64,000 nucleotides of DNA from Methylomonas methanica (GCF_001644035.1 NZ_LUUG01000122.1:1-64000), one strand, 5' to 3'; shown: positions 45,530-56,198, counted from the first letter of the stretch. Translations and numbers: made by a program. Notes: a model not told the origin generated them from the letters alone.

Positions 45530-47710
45530 ATGAACAAGCCAAGCAAAACCAACACGCTTGATTCAGAACTAATAAAACTCACCGAAGCAAAGCATCACGA
45601 TCCTTTCGCCGTGCTAGGCCGTCATGGTCAAGGCAGCGACAACGTCATCAAAGTGTATTTGCCTTATGCGGAAACCGTGAGAATAAACAGCCCAAAAGGC
45701 CCTGAATTCAAACGCATTCCCGATACCGATTTTTTTGAATACCATCCGGGCAACCAAGCTATCCCCGAGCATTACCAATTATTTTGGACTGACAAGGACG
45801 GCCATGACCATCAACAGTACGATCCGTATTGCTTCGGCCCGGTACTACCGGAATTCGACCAGCACCTGTTTGCCGAAGGCCGGCATTGGCACATCTATCA
45901 AAAGCTTGGCTCGCATCTACACAGCGTAGCCGACATTCCCGGCGTACATTTTGCGGTCTGGGCGCCGAATGCACAGCGGGTCAGCGTCATCGGCGACTTC
46001 AATCGCTGGGACGGCCGTTGCCATCCGATGCGCAGCTTGGGCAGCAGCGGTATCTGGGAAATTTTCATTCCGGGCCTGGCGGTCGGCTGCCTGTACAAGT
46101 TTGAAATTCTCAATCGCCATACCGGCCAACTGTTGGTCAAAACCGACCCTTACGGCCAGCAATTCGAATTCCGTCCGCAAACCGCGGCCATCGTCACGGC
46201 CGAAGACAGTTATACCTGGCAAGACGGCAGCTGGATGGACCAACGCCCGCAACACGACTGGCTGCATCAGCCTATGTCGATTTACGAGGTTCATCTGGGC
46301 TCCTGGCGGCGCGACCATCGCGGCAATTTCCTGAATTACCGGGAACTGGCCGAGCAATTGGTGGATTACGTCAAGGAATTGGGCTTTACCCACATTGAGC
46401 TATTGCCGGTAACCGAGCATCCGCTGGACATTTCCTGGGGCTATCAAACCACCGGTTATTTTGCGCCCACCAGCCGCCACGGCACCCCGGATGATTTCCG
46501 CTATTTCGTCGATCATTGCCATCAAAACGGCATCGGCGTGATTTTGGACTGGGTGCCCGCCCACTTTCCGAAAGACAGCTTCGCGCTGGGTCGTTTCGAC
46601 GGCACCCCGCTGTACGAACACGAAGACCCGCGCAAGGGCGAGCACCGCGACTGGGGCACGCTGATCTACAACTACAGCCGCAACGAAGTGAAAAACTTCC
46701 TGCTGTCCAGCGCCTTCTTCTGGCTGGAGGAATTCCATCTGGACGGCCTGCGCGTCGATGCGGTGGCCTCAATGTTGTATCTGGATTATTCCCGCGACGC
46801 CAACGACTGGATTCCAAACATGTATGGCGGCAACGAAAACCTGGAAGCCATCGATTTCCTGCGCCAGATGAATACCGTCACCCACGAACAGCATCCCGGT
46901 ACGGTGATCATGGCCGAGGAATCGACTTCCTGGCCGCAAGTCACTCGCCCGACCTGGACCGGTGGCTTGGGCTTCTCGATGAAGTGGAACATGGGCTGGA
47001 TGCACGACATTCTGCACTACATGCAGGAACAACCCATTCATCGCTCATATCATCACGATTCGCTGACCTTCGGCCTGCTTTACGCATTCACCGAAAACTT
47101 TGTACTGCCGTTTTCACACGACGAAGTAGTGCACGGCAAAGGCTCGATGCTGAACAAGATGCCCGGTGACGAATGGCAACGCTTTGCCAATTTGCGCCTG
47201 CTGTATACGATGATGTTTACCTATCCGGGCAAAAAACTGTTGTTCATGGGCTGCGAATTTGGTCAGGGTACCGAGTGGAGTTGCAACCGCACTTTGGATT
47301 GGTATGTACTGGATTACCCGCATCACAAAGGTCTACAAACCCTGGTTAAAGACTTGAATAAACTCTATGCCAGCCACGCGGCGCTGCACCGCTACGATTT
47401 CGATCACCACGGGTTCGAGTGGATCGATTGCCACGATTATCAGCAATCGATCATTAGCTACCGCCGCAAATCGGCGCATGAAGATCTGATCGTGATCCTG
47501 AACTTCACGCCCGTTCCTCGCGAAAGCTACCGGATCGGCGTACCTAACCCAGGGACTTACTACGAAATCTTCAACTCGGATTCGCAGTATTACGACGGCA
47601 GCAACACCGGCAACGGCGCAGTACTATCCGAACCGCAACCGTGGATGAATCAAGACCACTCCATTTCCGTAACCTTGCCGCCCCTGGCCGGCATTATTTT
47701 GAAAATGTAG
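45530..47710 (+). CDS. glgB: 1,4-alpha-glucan branching enzyme
   Basis: A 726-residue GH13 enzyme that adds alpha-1,6 branches to glycogen. N-terminal CBM48-type modules ([33 protein letters not shown]) precede the catalytic barrel with [25 protein letters not shown] (nucleophile Asp), [10 protein letters not shown] (acid Glu) and [12 protein letters not shown] (third acid). Length matches E. coli GlgB (728). The glgA start is 12 bases after its stop. Confidence 0.96.
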   Translation: MNKPSKTNTLDSELIKLTEAKHHDPFAVLGRHGQGSDNVIKVYLPYAETVRINSPKGPEFKRIPDTDFFEYHPGNQAIPEHYQLFWTDKDGHDHQQYDPYCFGPVLPEFDQHLFAEGRHWHIYQKLGSHLHSVADIPGVHFAVWAPNAQRVSVIGDFNRWDGRCHPMRSLGSSGIWEIFIPGLAVGCLYKFEILNRHTGQLLVKTDPYGQQFEFRPQTAAIVTAEDSYTWQDGSWMDQRPQHDWLHQPMSIYEVHLGSWRRDHRGNFLNYRELAEQLVDYVKELGFTHIELLPVTEHPLDISWGYQTTGYFAPTSRHGTPDDFRYFVDHCHQNGIGVILDWVPAHFPKDSFALGRFDGTPLYEHEDPRKGEHRDWGTLIYNYSRNEVKNFLLSSAFFWLEEFHLDGLRVDAVASMLYLDYSRDANDWIPNMYGGNENLEAIDFLRQMNTVTHEQHPGTVIMAEESTSWPQVTRPTWTGGLGFSMKWNMGWMHDILHYMQEQPIHRSYHHDSLTFGLLYAFTENFVLPFSHDEVVHGKGSMLNKMPGDEWQRFANLRLLYTMMFTYPGKKLLFMGCEFGQGTEWSCNRTLDWYVLDYPHHKGLQTLVKDLNKLYASHAALHRYDFDHHGFEWIDCHDYQQSIISYRRKSAHEDLIVILNFTPVPRESYRIGVPNPGTYYEIFNSDSQYYDGSNTGNGAVLSEPQPWMNQDHSISVTLPPLAGIILKM

Positions 47711-47721
47711 TTTTAATCGTC

Positions 47722-49155
47722 ATGAAAAAAATTCTGTTCGCGAGTAGCGAAACCCATCCTTTGATTAAGACCGGCGGCCTGGCGGATGTCGCCGGCAGCC
47801 TGCCCTTGGCCCTGGCAGAACTGGGCCAGGACGTGCGCATCATCATGCCTAATTACCAAGGCATCAAGAATTGCGAGCCCGGCCGTTATCTGTGCACGGT
47901 ACGAGTCAACAATTGCGACGTTAACCTATTGGAAACGCGCTTGCCGGACAGCGATGTCATCGTCTGGCTGGTGGACTATCCGCCGTTCTTCAATTTTCCC
48001 GGTAACCCTTACCTCGATGAAGCCGGGCGACCCTGGCCGAACATCGGTGAGCGCTTTGCGTTGTTCTGCCGCATCATCGTGGAAGTGGCCACCAACCGGG
48101 CTTATTTAAATTGGCACGCCGACATCGTGCATTGCAACGATTGGCAGACCGGCTTGGTACCCGCGCTACTGTCATTGGAACCCAACCCGCCGGCGACGAT
48201 TTTTACCATTCACAATATGGCCTACCAAGGCCTGTTCCCCGGCAGCACCTACGCCCAGTTAAATCTGCCCGGGCAATTACTACATCCCGACGGCCTGGAA
48301 TTCCACGGCATGCTGTCCTTCATCAAAGGCGGCCTGAGCTATTCCGACCGTATTACCACGGTAAGTCCCACTTATGCCCAGGAAATCCAGACCCCTGAGT
48401 TCGGTTACGGCTTGGAGGGCCTATTGGCGCATAAGCAAAGCCACTTGCGCGGCATTATCAACGGCATTGATGTGTCGGTCTGGAATCCGGCCAACGATGC
48501 TTATATTGCGCAGCCTTACAGCGTCGACAAGCTAAAAGACAAGCAAGTCAACAAAACGGCATTGCAACAGCAGCTGGGCTTGCCGGTGGATTTGGAAACA
48601 CCCTTGTTCGGCTTGATCGGTCGATTAGTCGAGCAAAAAGGCATCGATCTGGTACTGAGCTGTCTACAGGAGATGACCACCCTACCCTTGCAATTTGCCT
48701 TACTGGGCAGCGGCGACAAAAGCATCGAATACCGCCTGCAGGAGTTTGCCCGCCTGTATCCCGAACGAGTGTCCATCACCATCGGTTACGACGAACGCTT
48801 GGCGCATCAAATCGAAGCGGGTGCCGACATATTCCTTATGCCATCGCGCTTCGAACCTTGCGGTCTAAATCAAATGTATAGCCAATGCTACGGCACGATA
48901 CCTATTGTCAGAAAAACCGGCGGCTTGGCAGACACGGTGGTCGATGCACTACCGGAAAGCATCAGCAATGGCACCGCCAGCGGCATCTCGTTTAACGATG
49001 CGTCGGCGGCAGCGCTGATAGAAGCCATCAAACGCAGTCTGGTACTATTCCACAACCAACCGGTGTGGAAAAAAATTCAGCGTAACGCGATGATCAAGGA
49101 TTTCTCCTGGCAAAACAGTGCGAATCAATATCTCGCGCTTTACAATGAAATCTAA
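47722..49155 (+). CDS. glgA: Glycogen synthase
   Basis: A 477-residue GT5 glycosyltransferase that extends alpha-1,4-glucan with ADP-glucose. Start at 47722 (MKKILFASSETHPLIKTGGL) holds the KTGGL sugar-nucleotide motif, followed by IVHCNDWQTGLVPALL and the C-terminal FLMPSRFEPCGLNQMYS (catalytic Glu) and RKTGGLADTV. It lies 12 bases after glgB in the same operon. The frame before 47722 overlaps glgB and is not part of the protein. Confidence 0.96.
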   Translation: MKKILFASSETHPLIKTGGLADVAGSLPLALAELGQDVRIIMPNYQGIKNCEPGRYLCTVRVNNCDVNLLETRLPDSDVIVWLVDYPPFFNFPGNPYLDEAGRPWPNIGERFALFCRIIVEVATNRAYLNWHADIVHCNDWQTGLVPALLSLEPNPPATIFTIHNMAYQGLFPGSTYAQLNLPGQLLHPDGLEFHGMLSFIKGGLSYSDRITTVSPTYAQEIQTPEFGYGLEGLLAHKQSHLRGIINGIDVSVWNPANDAYIAQPYSVDKLKDKQVNKTALQQQLGLPVDLETPLFGLIGRLVEQKGIDLVLSCLQEMTTLPLQFALLGSGDKSIEYRLQEFARLYPERVSITIGYDERLAHQIEAGADIFLMPSRFEPCGLNQMYSQCYGTIPIVRKTGGLADTVVDALPESISNGTASGISFNDASAAALIEAIKRSLVLFHNQPVWKKIQRNAMIKDFSWQNSANQYLALYNEI

Positions 49156-49936
49156 AACCTGCTTGGCCGGCCTGATGTTGATAGCCGGCCTCGCGGTCGC
49201 CGACGAATCGGTGATGGAAGTCATCCCGCTCGTCAACCGCCCCGCCGCTGAAGTCCAAGCTTTAGTGGCACCCTTGCTGGATGCCGAAGATCGCGTCATC
49301 GATAATGGCTCCAGTCTGATCGTTAAAACCAATCCCGCCAAACTCGGCGAAATTAGAGCACTCATTCAAAAACTCGATGCCCGGCTCAGCAATTTGGTCA
49401 TCAGTGTACTGCAAACCAGCAGCAAAACCGCAGCCGAGTTGAACGCCGAAGCGGCGATTGCCGCAGCGCCGAATATGATTCGGATGCGCGGCATGATGGG
49501 CAACACCGAGGATTTGCAAAACCGGCAGCAACATCAACAATTACGCACCTTGGAAGGCCAGGCGGCCCATATCAAAACCGGACAGGTGCGGCCGGTGCAA
49601 AATTACAGCGTCTACGACTCGGGCTATGGTTACGGTTCCGCAGTAAGCACCAACACCCAGATGATTGAAGCCAGTACAGGCTTCGCTGTTACGCCGCGTT
49701 TGACCGGCAACCAGGTCATTCTCGATGTCGAACCGTGGTCGGACAGCTTTCAGCGCAACGGCCATATCGAAACCCAATCCGCTCGCACCACTTTACGCGC
49801 CAATCTCGGCGAATGGGTGGAAATTGCCGGCAATGCCGACACCGAAAAATCCGACAGTCGCGGCTTCAACAGTTTCAACCACAGTACCCGGCAAAACGTT
49901 TTACGCATTCTGATCAAAGTCGATCAAGCAGATTAA
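49145..49936 (+). CDS. Exported protein with a secretin N-type (NolW) domain
   Basis: A 263-residue exported protein. Its ATG overlaps the glgA stop by 11 bases, so it is coupled to glycogen synthase. A short signal peptide ends near AVA-DE. Residues about 22-85 (VIPLVNRPAAEVQALVAPLL, then IRALIQKLDARLSNLVISV) are the N1/NolW fold of secretins. The C-terminal half (VTPRLTGNQVILDVEPWSDS, then VEIAGNADTEKS) resembles the start of a secretin channel domain but ends early. Full secretins exceed 500 residues, so it cannot form the whole pore. Role unknown; no other secretion genes are near. Confidence 0.78.
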   Translation: MKSKTCLAGLMLIAGLAVADESVMEVIPLVNRPAAEVQALVAPLLDAEDRVIDNGSSLIVKTNPAKLGEIRALIQKLDARLSNLVISVLQTSSKTAAELNAEAAIAAAPNMIRMRGMMGNTEDLQNRQQHQQLRTLEGQAAHIKTGQVRPVQNYSVYDSGYGYGSAVSTNTQMIEASTGFAVTPRLTGNQVILDVEPWSDSFQRNGHIETQSARTTLRANLGEWVEIAGNADTEKSDSRGFNSFNHSTRQNVLRILIKVDQAD

Positions 49937-50096
49937 TCCGGGCCCACCTTAAACTACCGGCTACACAATCACGCCCGACATCGTCACGGAATTATTTTCG
50001 GAATCTGTGCGCAGCAACATAATATCAATATTGTAATTGGCGGAAAGCGCATACTAATTGGTTATGATGGCCCGACAAATTCATGCCAACAGCCTT

Positions 50097-51143
50097 ATGA
50101 GCATCATTGCTAAACGTTCCGTGACCGTTCTTACATATTTTCTAACGATCATATGTCTGGCAACATCCGGTTGGGTGTCCGCCCAGGAAACGCTGCGGGT
50201 ACTCACTTGGGACGGCTACGCCGACAATCAAGTGGTTTCGGCTTTCCAGCAGCGGTTCAACGTTGCAATAGAATTAACCCTGGTAACGTCCGACGACGAC
50301 CTTTGGCAAAAAATTAATAGCGGCAACTATGACGTATTTGCTGTCAATACTGCGGAATTACAGCGCTACATCGATCAGGGCCTAAGCAGACCGATCAGAA
50401 TGGTGAATATCCCCAACCACACCCAGCAATTGCCGCGTTTCCAAAACTTGCAAGCTATCCCCGGCCTGGTTCGTGAGAACAATACGTATGCCGTTCCTTA
50501 CACCTACTCGGAAATGGGGCTGATCTACAACCGTAAACTAGTTAATACTGCTCCACAATCCATGTCAGCCATGTGGGACGCTACTTATCGGGGCCGGGTG
50601 CTGGCTTTTAACGCCAGTAATCACAATTTTTCCATGGTCGGATTACTAAGGGGCGTGTCCAATCCGTTCCGCATGACAGATCCCGAGCTACAACAGGCTG
50701 CTCGCGAACTGGTCAAGTTGCGTCGCAATGTTTTGACCTTTTACGCGACCGCCGAAGAAGCCACCAGGCTTTTTGTTAAGTATGATGTAGCCTTGATTTT
50801 CGGCAATTACGGCACGCAACAACTGAAAGCCCTGCGCGAAGCAGGTGCGGACATCGGCTACGTCATTCCCCGTGAAGGCGCGCTGGCCTGGCTGGATTGC
50901 TGGGCGATCACCCGCAATAGCCCAAACCCGGAATTAGCGGAAAAATGGATTAATTACACCTTGGAAAAAGCGGTCAGCGAACGGCTCACCCAGCAACACG
51001 GCTTGGCAAACACCATCACCGCGTCAGAAAACGACAGCACCCAAAACCAGCCCATCATTTGGTTGGAACCGATAGCCAATCCGCTGGTGCGCAAAACGCT
51101 ATGGGATAGAATCATTTCCGGCGAAGTACCCGAGGCCTTCTGA
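50097..51143 (+). CDS. PotD/NspS-like periplasmic binding protein
   Basis: A 348-residue exported solute-binding protein of the polyamine type (SBP family 1/8). Starts at 50064 or 50097 are possible; the latter gives a tidy signal peptide (MSIIAKRSVTVLTYFLTIIC to VSA-QE). Next come LRVLTWDGYADNQVVSAFQQ, YDVFAVNTAELQRYIDQGLS, NTYAVPYTYSEMGLIYNRKL and WLDCWAITRNSPNPELAEKW, with the Trp/Asp pattern of polyamine sites. No permease or ATPase genes are nearby. Its stop (TGA) touches the GTG start of a CACHE-GGDEF-EAL protein, the arrangement of NspS and MbaA in Vibrio. Confidence 0.82.
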   Translation: MSIIAKRSVTVLTYFLTIICLATSGWVSAQETLRVLTWDGYADNQVVSAFQQRFNVAIELTLVTSDDDLWQKINSGNYDVFAVNTAELQRYIDQGLSRPIRMVNIPNHTQQLPRFQNLQAIPGLVRENNTYAVPYTYSEMGLIYNRKLVNTAPQSMSAMWDATYRGRVLAFNASNHNFSMVGLLRGVSNPFRMTDPELQQAARELVKLRRNVLTFYATAEEATRLFVKYDVALIFGNYGTQQLKALREAGADIGYVIPREGALAWLDCWAITRNSPNPELAEKWINYTLEKAVSERLTQQHGLANTITASENDSTQNQPIIWLEPIANPLVRKTLWDRIISGEVPEAF

Positions 51144-54100
51144 GTGCGCTCCAGCATAGGCATAAAACTGGGTTTCTGGCTGGCACTGCTAGGCACGTTA
51201 TCGACAGGCCTGACCGGTTATTATGTTTACGACCGTAGCCGCGCCATGCTGGTGGGAACGGCCAAGGATAAGCTACTCAACGACACCCAAGCCTTGGGAC
51301 ACCGCTTCGCGGATGCGTTGGCAGCCACCGCAAGCAACGTAAAGTTTCTGGCCAATATGCCGGTCAGCGCCGACATCGTCTCGGCGAAACCTGATTCAAA
51401 GTTGACCGTACGCAAAAATCAATTGGCGGAGATTTTTGTTAGCCTGCTGAACGCCCATCCCGAATACAGTCAAATCCGTTTGATTGACACACAACATTAC
51501 GGCAAGGAATTGGTCAGAGTCGATAGAGACCGGGACAACCTAAAAGTCATTGCCGAAGCACAATTACAAGAGAAAAACCATTTCCCTTACGTATTCGAAA
51601 CCGTGCCTCTGGCCGCCGAGCAATACTACGTTTCCGAAATCAATTTAAACCAAGAATTGGGTACTCACCTGGGATTCGGCAAACCCACCCTGCGGATAGC
51701 GATGCCAATCAAATCGTCGAACGCCACCATCGCTGTGATCGTCATCAATGTCGACTTGCAGGGATTGTTCGAGCAAGTGCGCGGCAACATTCCCGACGAT
51801 ATTGAATTGCTGCTCAGCAATGACAGAGGGGACTACTTGATTCACCCCGACGCTGCAAAAACCTTTGGATTTGAGAGCGGGCGCAGTTTCCTGATTCAGG
51901 ATGACATCCCGGACATAAAAGCGATTCTGGCTGGCAAACAAGAGCATTCGGTGTTCGCGTCCAGCGATACGCAAAGTCTGGCACCTTCTTCACTAGCCGC
52001 TTTCGTAAAACTGTCGTTGGGTTCGGAAAGCAGCGGGCGCTTCGTGATGCTGGGCTTGTATACGCCGCTGCAAAACGTATTGGTGGAAAGCAAGGCTCTC
52101 GGCGTGGGAGTAATTGAAATCACATTGTTGTTCAGCCTGCTGGCAAGTGCAATTTCGCTAATGTTGGCGCGCGTCCTGGCCAAACCGTTAAATTCGATGA
52201 CGACCGCCATCGGTCAATTCAAGCTGGGCACACCGCTAACCGGCTTGCCCACGCATCGTAACGACGAAATCGGCTATCTAGCCAATAGCTTCATCTCGAT
52301 GACTGAGCAATTAAATTCGCAAGTAGCCGAGTTACATGCCTCGGAAGCCAAGTTGCATGCCATTCTGGATAATGCACCGGTCGGCATTTGGCTGGCCGAC
52401 CTTGATACGCGCTTTTTGTTTGTAAACCATACCTTTTGCGACGCCCTTGGCTTACCGGAAGCCCGTTTCATTGCTAACGAGCAACTTGCCGAGTTGTTTG
52501 GCTCGGAAATGGCTGGCCGTTTTCTAAGCGCCGATCAAGCCTGTTTAGCGCAAACGAACCAACCGCATCAATCTCTTGAGCAAATAAAATTTGCCGACGG
52601 CAAACGGCATACCATACAGATAACCCGTACCCAATTACAGGACATCAACCAAGAAACGGTCGGCATTATCGGTATTGCCATGGATATCAGTGATCGCCAA
52701 CAAGCGGCTAATCGCGAACGCGCCCATAACCACGTGCTGGAATTACTGTCCAAAGGTGCGGCATTACCGGAGATCCTGCAAGCGGTAGTGTGGGGTGTGG
52801 AAACCCAAAATCCGGACTTACTCTGTTCAATCTTGTTATTAAATAGCGAAGGCAATCGCTTATTTATTGGTGCGGCACCGCGCCTGCCCGACTTCTACAA
52901 TGCCGCCGTAGACGGCTTGTTCATAGGTCCCGGCGTCGGCTCATGCGGCACTGCCGCTTACTTTGGCCAACGCGTCATTGTCGAAGATATTCAAAATCAT
53001 ACTTATTGGGGGCCTTTTACCGAGCTTGCGGCACGGGCCGACTTAGGGGCCTGCTGGTCGGAACCGATCCGAGGCTCCTCCGGCCAATTGTTGGGCACGT
53101 TCGCTATTTACCAGCGACAGCCTGCGGCACCGGGAGCCGACGATATCCAGATGATTGAACAAGCTTCGCATCTGGCCGGCATCGCAATTGACCGCAGCCG
53201 CAGCAATGAAGAACTGCAATTGGCGTCATTAGTGTATCAAAACAGCAGCGAAGCTATGGCCGTGACCGACGCACAAGGCATGATTATCAATGTTAATCCG
53301 GCTTTCACCGCGTTGACCGGCTACACATTGGAAGAAGTCATCGGTAAAAACCATAACATTCTGAACTCGGAGCGGCAGGGCGAACAGTTCTACCAAGCCA
53401 TGTGGCAAGCCATCAACAGCAACGGTCACTGGAAAGGCGAAATTTGGAATCGCCGGAAGAACGGCGACATATTCGCCGAGCAACTGACCATCAATACCAT
53501 ATTTAGCGCGGATGGCGTGCCACAACGGCGCGTTGCATTATTTTCGGACATCACCCAAAAGAAACAGTCCGAAGAACTGATCTGGACCCAAGCCAATTTC
53601 GACCCACTTACCGGCCTACCCAACCGCCGTATGTTCCACGACAGACTGGATCAGGAAATCAAAAAGGCGCATCGCAGTGGCTTACAGGTTGCATTGATAT
53701 TGCTTGATCTGGACCGTTTCAAAGAAGTTAACGATACGCTGGGGCACGATATGGGCGATTTATTACTGAAAGATGCCTCGCAAAGGCTGCTGCGTTGCGT
53801 GCGCGATTCGGATACTGTCGCCAGATTGGGCGGCGACGAATTTACAGTCATCCTCGGCGAACTGGATGACGCCGACAATGCCGAACGCGTCGTCAAAAAT
53901 ATCCTGCAAAGATTGGCCGAACCTTTTCAGCTGAAAAGCAAAGTGGCCTACATCTCCGCCAGTATCGGCATCACGCTCTACCCCAAGGACGCCGAGAGAA
54001 TCGATGCCTTAATCAAAAACGCCGATCAGGCAATGTACGCCGCCAAACATCAGGGCCGTAATCGCTATTGTTATTTCACCCCGTCAATGCAGGAAGCCGC

Positions 54101-54905
54101 ACTAGCGCGAATGCTGATTGCCGACGATTTGCGCAATGCTCTGGAGGCAAACCAGTTTGAGGTGTATTACCAGCCGGTCGTGGAACTGGGCTCCGGCGCC
54201 ATCCACAAAGCCGAAGCGCTGATACGCTGGCAACACCCGACGCGCGGCATGGTTAGCCCCGGCGAATTTGTACATATTGCCGAAGATATAGGCCTGATTG
54301 CCGAGATCGGCGATTGGGTATTTAAACAAGCGGCAGGTCAGGTTAAACAATGGCGTTCCCGGTACCATCCGGATTTTCAAATCAGCGTCAACAAATCACC
54401 GGTGCAGTTCTACGACGACCATTCCCATGGCACTTGGCTGGAATACTTGCAAACACTTGAACTGCCCGGACAAAGCATCGTGGCGGAAATTACCGAGGGC
54501 TTGCTGTTGGACGCCAGCAATGTGGTGAAAGATCAATTACTGGCCTTTCGAGACGCGGGAATTCAAGTATCGCTGGATGACTTCGGCACCGGCTATTCGT
54601 CGCTAGCTTATCTGAAAAAATTCGATATCGATTATCTGAAAATAGATCAGTCTTTTGTCGGCAATTTGTCGCCGAATTCCAGCGACAAAATTCTCTGCGA
54701 AGCGATTATCGTGATGGCGCACAAGTTGGGTATGAAGGTCATCGCGGAAGGCATAGAAACCGAACAACAACGTCAACTACTGCTGGAAGCGGAATGCGAC
54801 TATGGGCAGGGCTATTTATTCTCCAGAGCCCTGCCTGCCGATGCGTTCGAGGAACTGCTAATCCTTCAGGCCTCCGGCACCAGCGCAAAGAACACACTTA
54901 TTTGA
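51144..54905 (+). CDS. Sensor protein with CACHE, HAMP, PAS, GAF, PAS, GGDEF and EAL domains
   Basis: A 1253-residue inner-membrane c-di-GMP enzyme. A first helix (about residues 8-26), a large periplasmic double-CACHE region and a second helix near 320-345 lead into HAMP. Then come PAS (about 405-525), GAF (about 535-690), PAS (about 690-810), GGDEF with RLGGDEFTVILGE (about 892-904) intact, and EAL with KAEALIRWQHP (about 1019) and DDFGTGYSSLAYLKKF intact. It may both make and break c-di-GMP. Start is GTG immediately after the stop of the PotD-like gene, so the ligand-bound binding protein is the likely input to the periplasmic part. Confidence 0.93.
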   Translation: MRSSIGIKLGFWLALLGTLSTGLTGYYVYDRSRAMLVGTAKDKLLNDTQALGHRFADALAATASNVKFLANMPVSADIVSAKPDSKLTVRKNQLAEIFVSLLNAHPEYSQIRLIDTQHYGKELVRVDRDRDNLKVIAEAQLQEKNHFPYVFETVPLAAEQYYVSEINLNQELGTHLGFGKPTLRIAMPIKSSNATIAVIVINVDLQGLFEQVRGNIPDDIELLLSNDRGDYLIHPDAAKTFGFESGRSFLIQDDIPDIKAILAGKQEHSVFASSDTQSLAPSSLAAFVKLSLGSESSGRFVMLGLYTPLQNVLVESKALGVGVIEITLLFSLLASAISLMLARVLAKPLNSMTTAIGQFKLGTPLTGLPTHRNDEIGYLANSFISMTEQLNSQVAELHASEAKLHAILDNAPVGIWLADLDTRFLFVNHTFCDALGLPEARFIANEQLAELFGSEMAGRFLSADQACLAQTNQPHQSLEQIKFADGKRHTIQITRTQLQDINQETVGIIGIAMDISDRQQAANRERAHNHVLELLSKGAALPEILQAVVWGVETQNPDLLCSILLLNSEGNRLFIGAAPRLPDFYNAAVDGLFIGPGVGSCGTAAYFGQRVIVEDIQNHTYWGPFTELAARADLGACWSEPIRGSSGQLLGTFAIYQRQPAAPGADDIQMIEQASHLAGIAIDRSRSNEELQLASLVYQNSSEAMAVTDAQGMIINVNPAFTALTGYTLEEVIGKNHNILNSERQGEQFYQAMWQAINSNGHWKGEIWNRRKNGDIFAEQLTINTIFSADGVPQRRVALFSDITQKKQSEELIWTQANFDPLTGLPNRRMFHDRLDQEIKKAHRSGLQVALILLDLDRFKEVNDTLGHDMGDLLLKDASQRLLRCVRDSDTVARLGGDEFTVILGELDDADNAERVVKNILQRLAEPFQLKSKVAYISASIGITLYPKDAERIDALIKNADQAMYAAKHQGRNRYCYFTPSMQEAALARMLIADDLRNALEANQFEVYYQPVVELGSGAIHKAEALIRWQHPTRGMVSPGEFVHIAEDIGLIAEIGDWVFKQAAGQVKQWRSRYHPDFQISVNKSPVQFYDDHSHGTWLEYLQTLELPGQSIVAEITEGLLLDASNVVKDQLLAFRDAGIQVSLDDFGTGYSSLAYLKKFDIDYLKIDQSFVGNLSPNSSDKILCEAIIVMAHKLGMKVIAEGIETEQQRQLLLEAECDYGQGYLFSRALPADAFEELLILQASGTSAKNTLI

Positions 54906-55734
54906 TCTTCAATTTCAATAAATGCACCCGCCGATTGTCGGCACGCAATACCTCAAAACAGAAATCTTCCAGCTCCACTTTCTCGCCTTTCTTCGGAAAA
55001 TGTTCTAGCCTCTGCACGATCAAACCGCCTAGCGTATCGTATTCGTCGTCTTCCAGGGTGGCGGAAAAATAATCGTTAAACTCTTCGATGGGTGTCAGCG
55101 CGCTGACGATAAATTCTTTTTCGCTACGCTGGGAAATAAATTCTTGTACTTCGTCGTCGTCGTGCTCGTCTTCGATCTTGCCAACGATTTGCTCCAGGAC
55201 GTCTTCAATCGTCACCAAGCCGGCGGCATTGCCGTATTCGTCTACCACTATGGCCATGTGATTGCGTTCGGTGCGAAACTCTTTCAGCAGCACGTTTAAG
55301 CGTTTGCTTTCCGGGACCACGTTGACCGGTCGCATCACATCTTCCACTTTCAGGGTTTTGTCCCGCAAAGCGTGCGCCAGCAAGTCTTTGGCAAGCAAAA
55401 CGCCGACCACCTTGCTACGGTCTTCTTCGATGACCGGAAAACGGGAATGGGCAAATTCGACGACTAAGGGAAAGATGGTTTCCAGTTCCGCATCCCTGGG
55501 CACGACCACCATTTGCGAACGCGGAATCATGATGTCTCTGACCCGCATCTCCGCCACATGCATCACGCCTTCCATCATGGCCAACGCGTCAGAGTCTAAC
55601 AGATGTTTTTCTTGCGATTCTCTCAATATCTCCAGCAAGTCTTCCTGATCTTGCGGTTCCCCACTCAGAAAATGACCGATGCGCTCGATCAAGCTCTTAT
55701 GGGGTTGACTACTCGGGGGGTTACCATCGCTCAT
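54898..55734 (-). CDS. corC: HlyC/CorC family protein with CBS pair
   Basis: A 278-residue protein with two CBS domains (MRVRDIMIPRSQMVVVPRDA and VEDVMRPVNVVPESKRLN) and a C-terminal CorC_HlyC FAD-like fold. It lacks a DUF21 membrane domain, as does E. coli YbeX/CorC, which takes part in magnesium and cobalt efflux and in ribosome-related stress. It is the last gene of the miaB-ybeZ-ybeY-corC operon; its ATG overlaps the ybeY stop. Its 3' end overlaps the convergent GGDEF-EAL gene by eight bases. Confidence 0.93.
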   Translation of the reverse strand: MSDGNPPSSQPHKSLIERIGHFLSGEPQDQEDLLEILRESQEKHLLDSDALAMMEGVMHVAEMRVRDIMIPRSQMVVVPRDAELETIFPLVVEFAHSRFPVIEEDRSKVVGVLLAKDLLAHALRDKTLKVEDVMRPVNVVPESKRLNVLLKEFRTERNHMAIVVDEYGNAAGLVTIEDVLEQIVGKIEDEHDDDEVQEFISQRSEKEFIVSALTPIEEFNDYFSATLEDDEYDTLGGLIVQRLEHFPKKGEKVELEDFCFEVLRADNRRVHLLKLKIK

Positions 55735-56195
55735 TACTTTCCATCCTCCATATAAGGGTTTGCTATACCTAATTTGCTCAAAATCTCGATCTCTAATGCT
55801 TCCATTTGTTCGGCATCCTGATCCTCTATATGGTCATACCCTAGCAAATGCAATACGCCGTGTATAGTGATATGGGTCCAATGATGTTCGGGTAATTTGT
55901 TTTGCTGCGCTGCTTCCTGCGCAATCAGCGGCGCGCAAATCACCAAATCGCCGAGCAAGTCCATGTCCATACCCGCCGGCGCTTCAAAGGGAAAGCTCAG
56001 GATATTGGTGGGCCCGGTCTTATGGCGATATTGTTGGTTGAGTTGGGCGCTTTCCGCATCATCGACCAAACGAATCACCAGCTCGCAGTCCGCGCCATCC
56101 TCAAAGATTGCTAGCGCGGCATCCACCCATCGCTGAAACTGCTCCAATTCGGGGTGAGGCGCCGAAGTAGCAATTTGCATATCGATATAATTCAT
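55734..56195 (-). CDS. ybeY: Endoribonuclease/rRNA maturation factor YbeY
   Basis: A 153-residue zinc metallo-protein needed for 16S rRNA 3' processing and ribosome quality control. The motif HGVLHLLGYDH (His-x3-His-x5-His) and TGPTNILSFPFE are complete. It sits between ybeZ (3-base gap) and corC (one-base overlap), the conserved order in gammaproteobacteria. Confidence 0.96.
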   Translation of the reverse strand: MNYIDMQIATSAPHPELEQFQRWVDAALAIFEDGADCELVIRLVDDAESAQLNQQYRHKTGPTNILSFPFEAPAGMDMDLLGDLVICAPLIAQEAAQQNKLPEHHWTHITIHGVLHLLGYDHIEDQDAEQMEALEIEILSKLGIANPYMEDGK

Positions 56196-56198
56196 ACA

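Noticed and set aside
45917-47169. Several long frames on both strands inside glgB
   Set aside because: Shadows of the GC-rich branching-enzyme gene; no start signals or family motifs.
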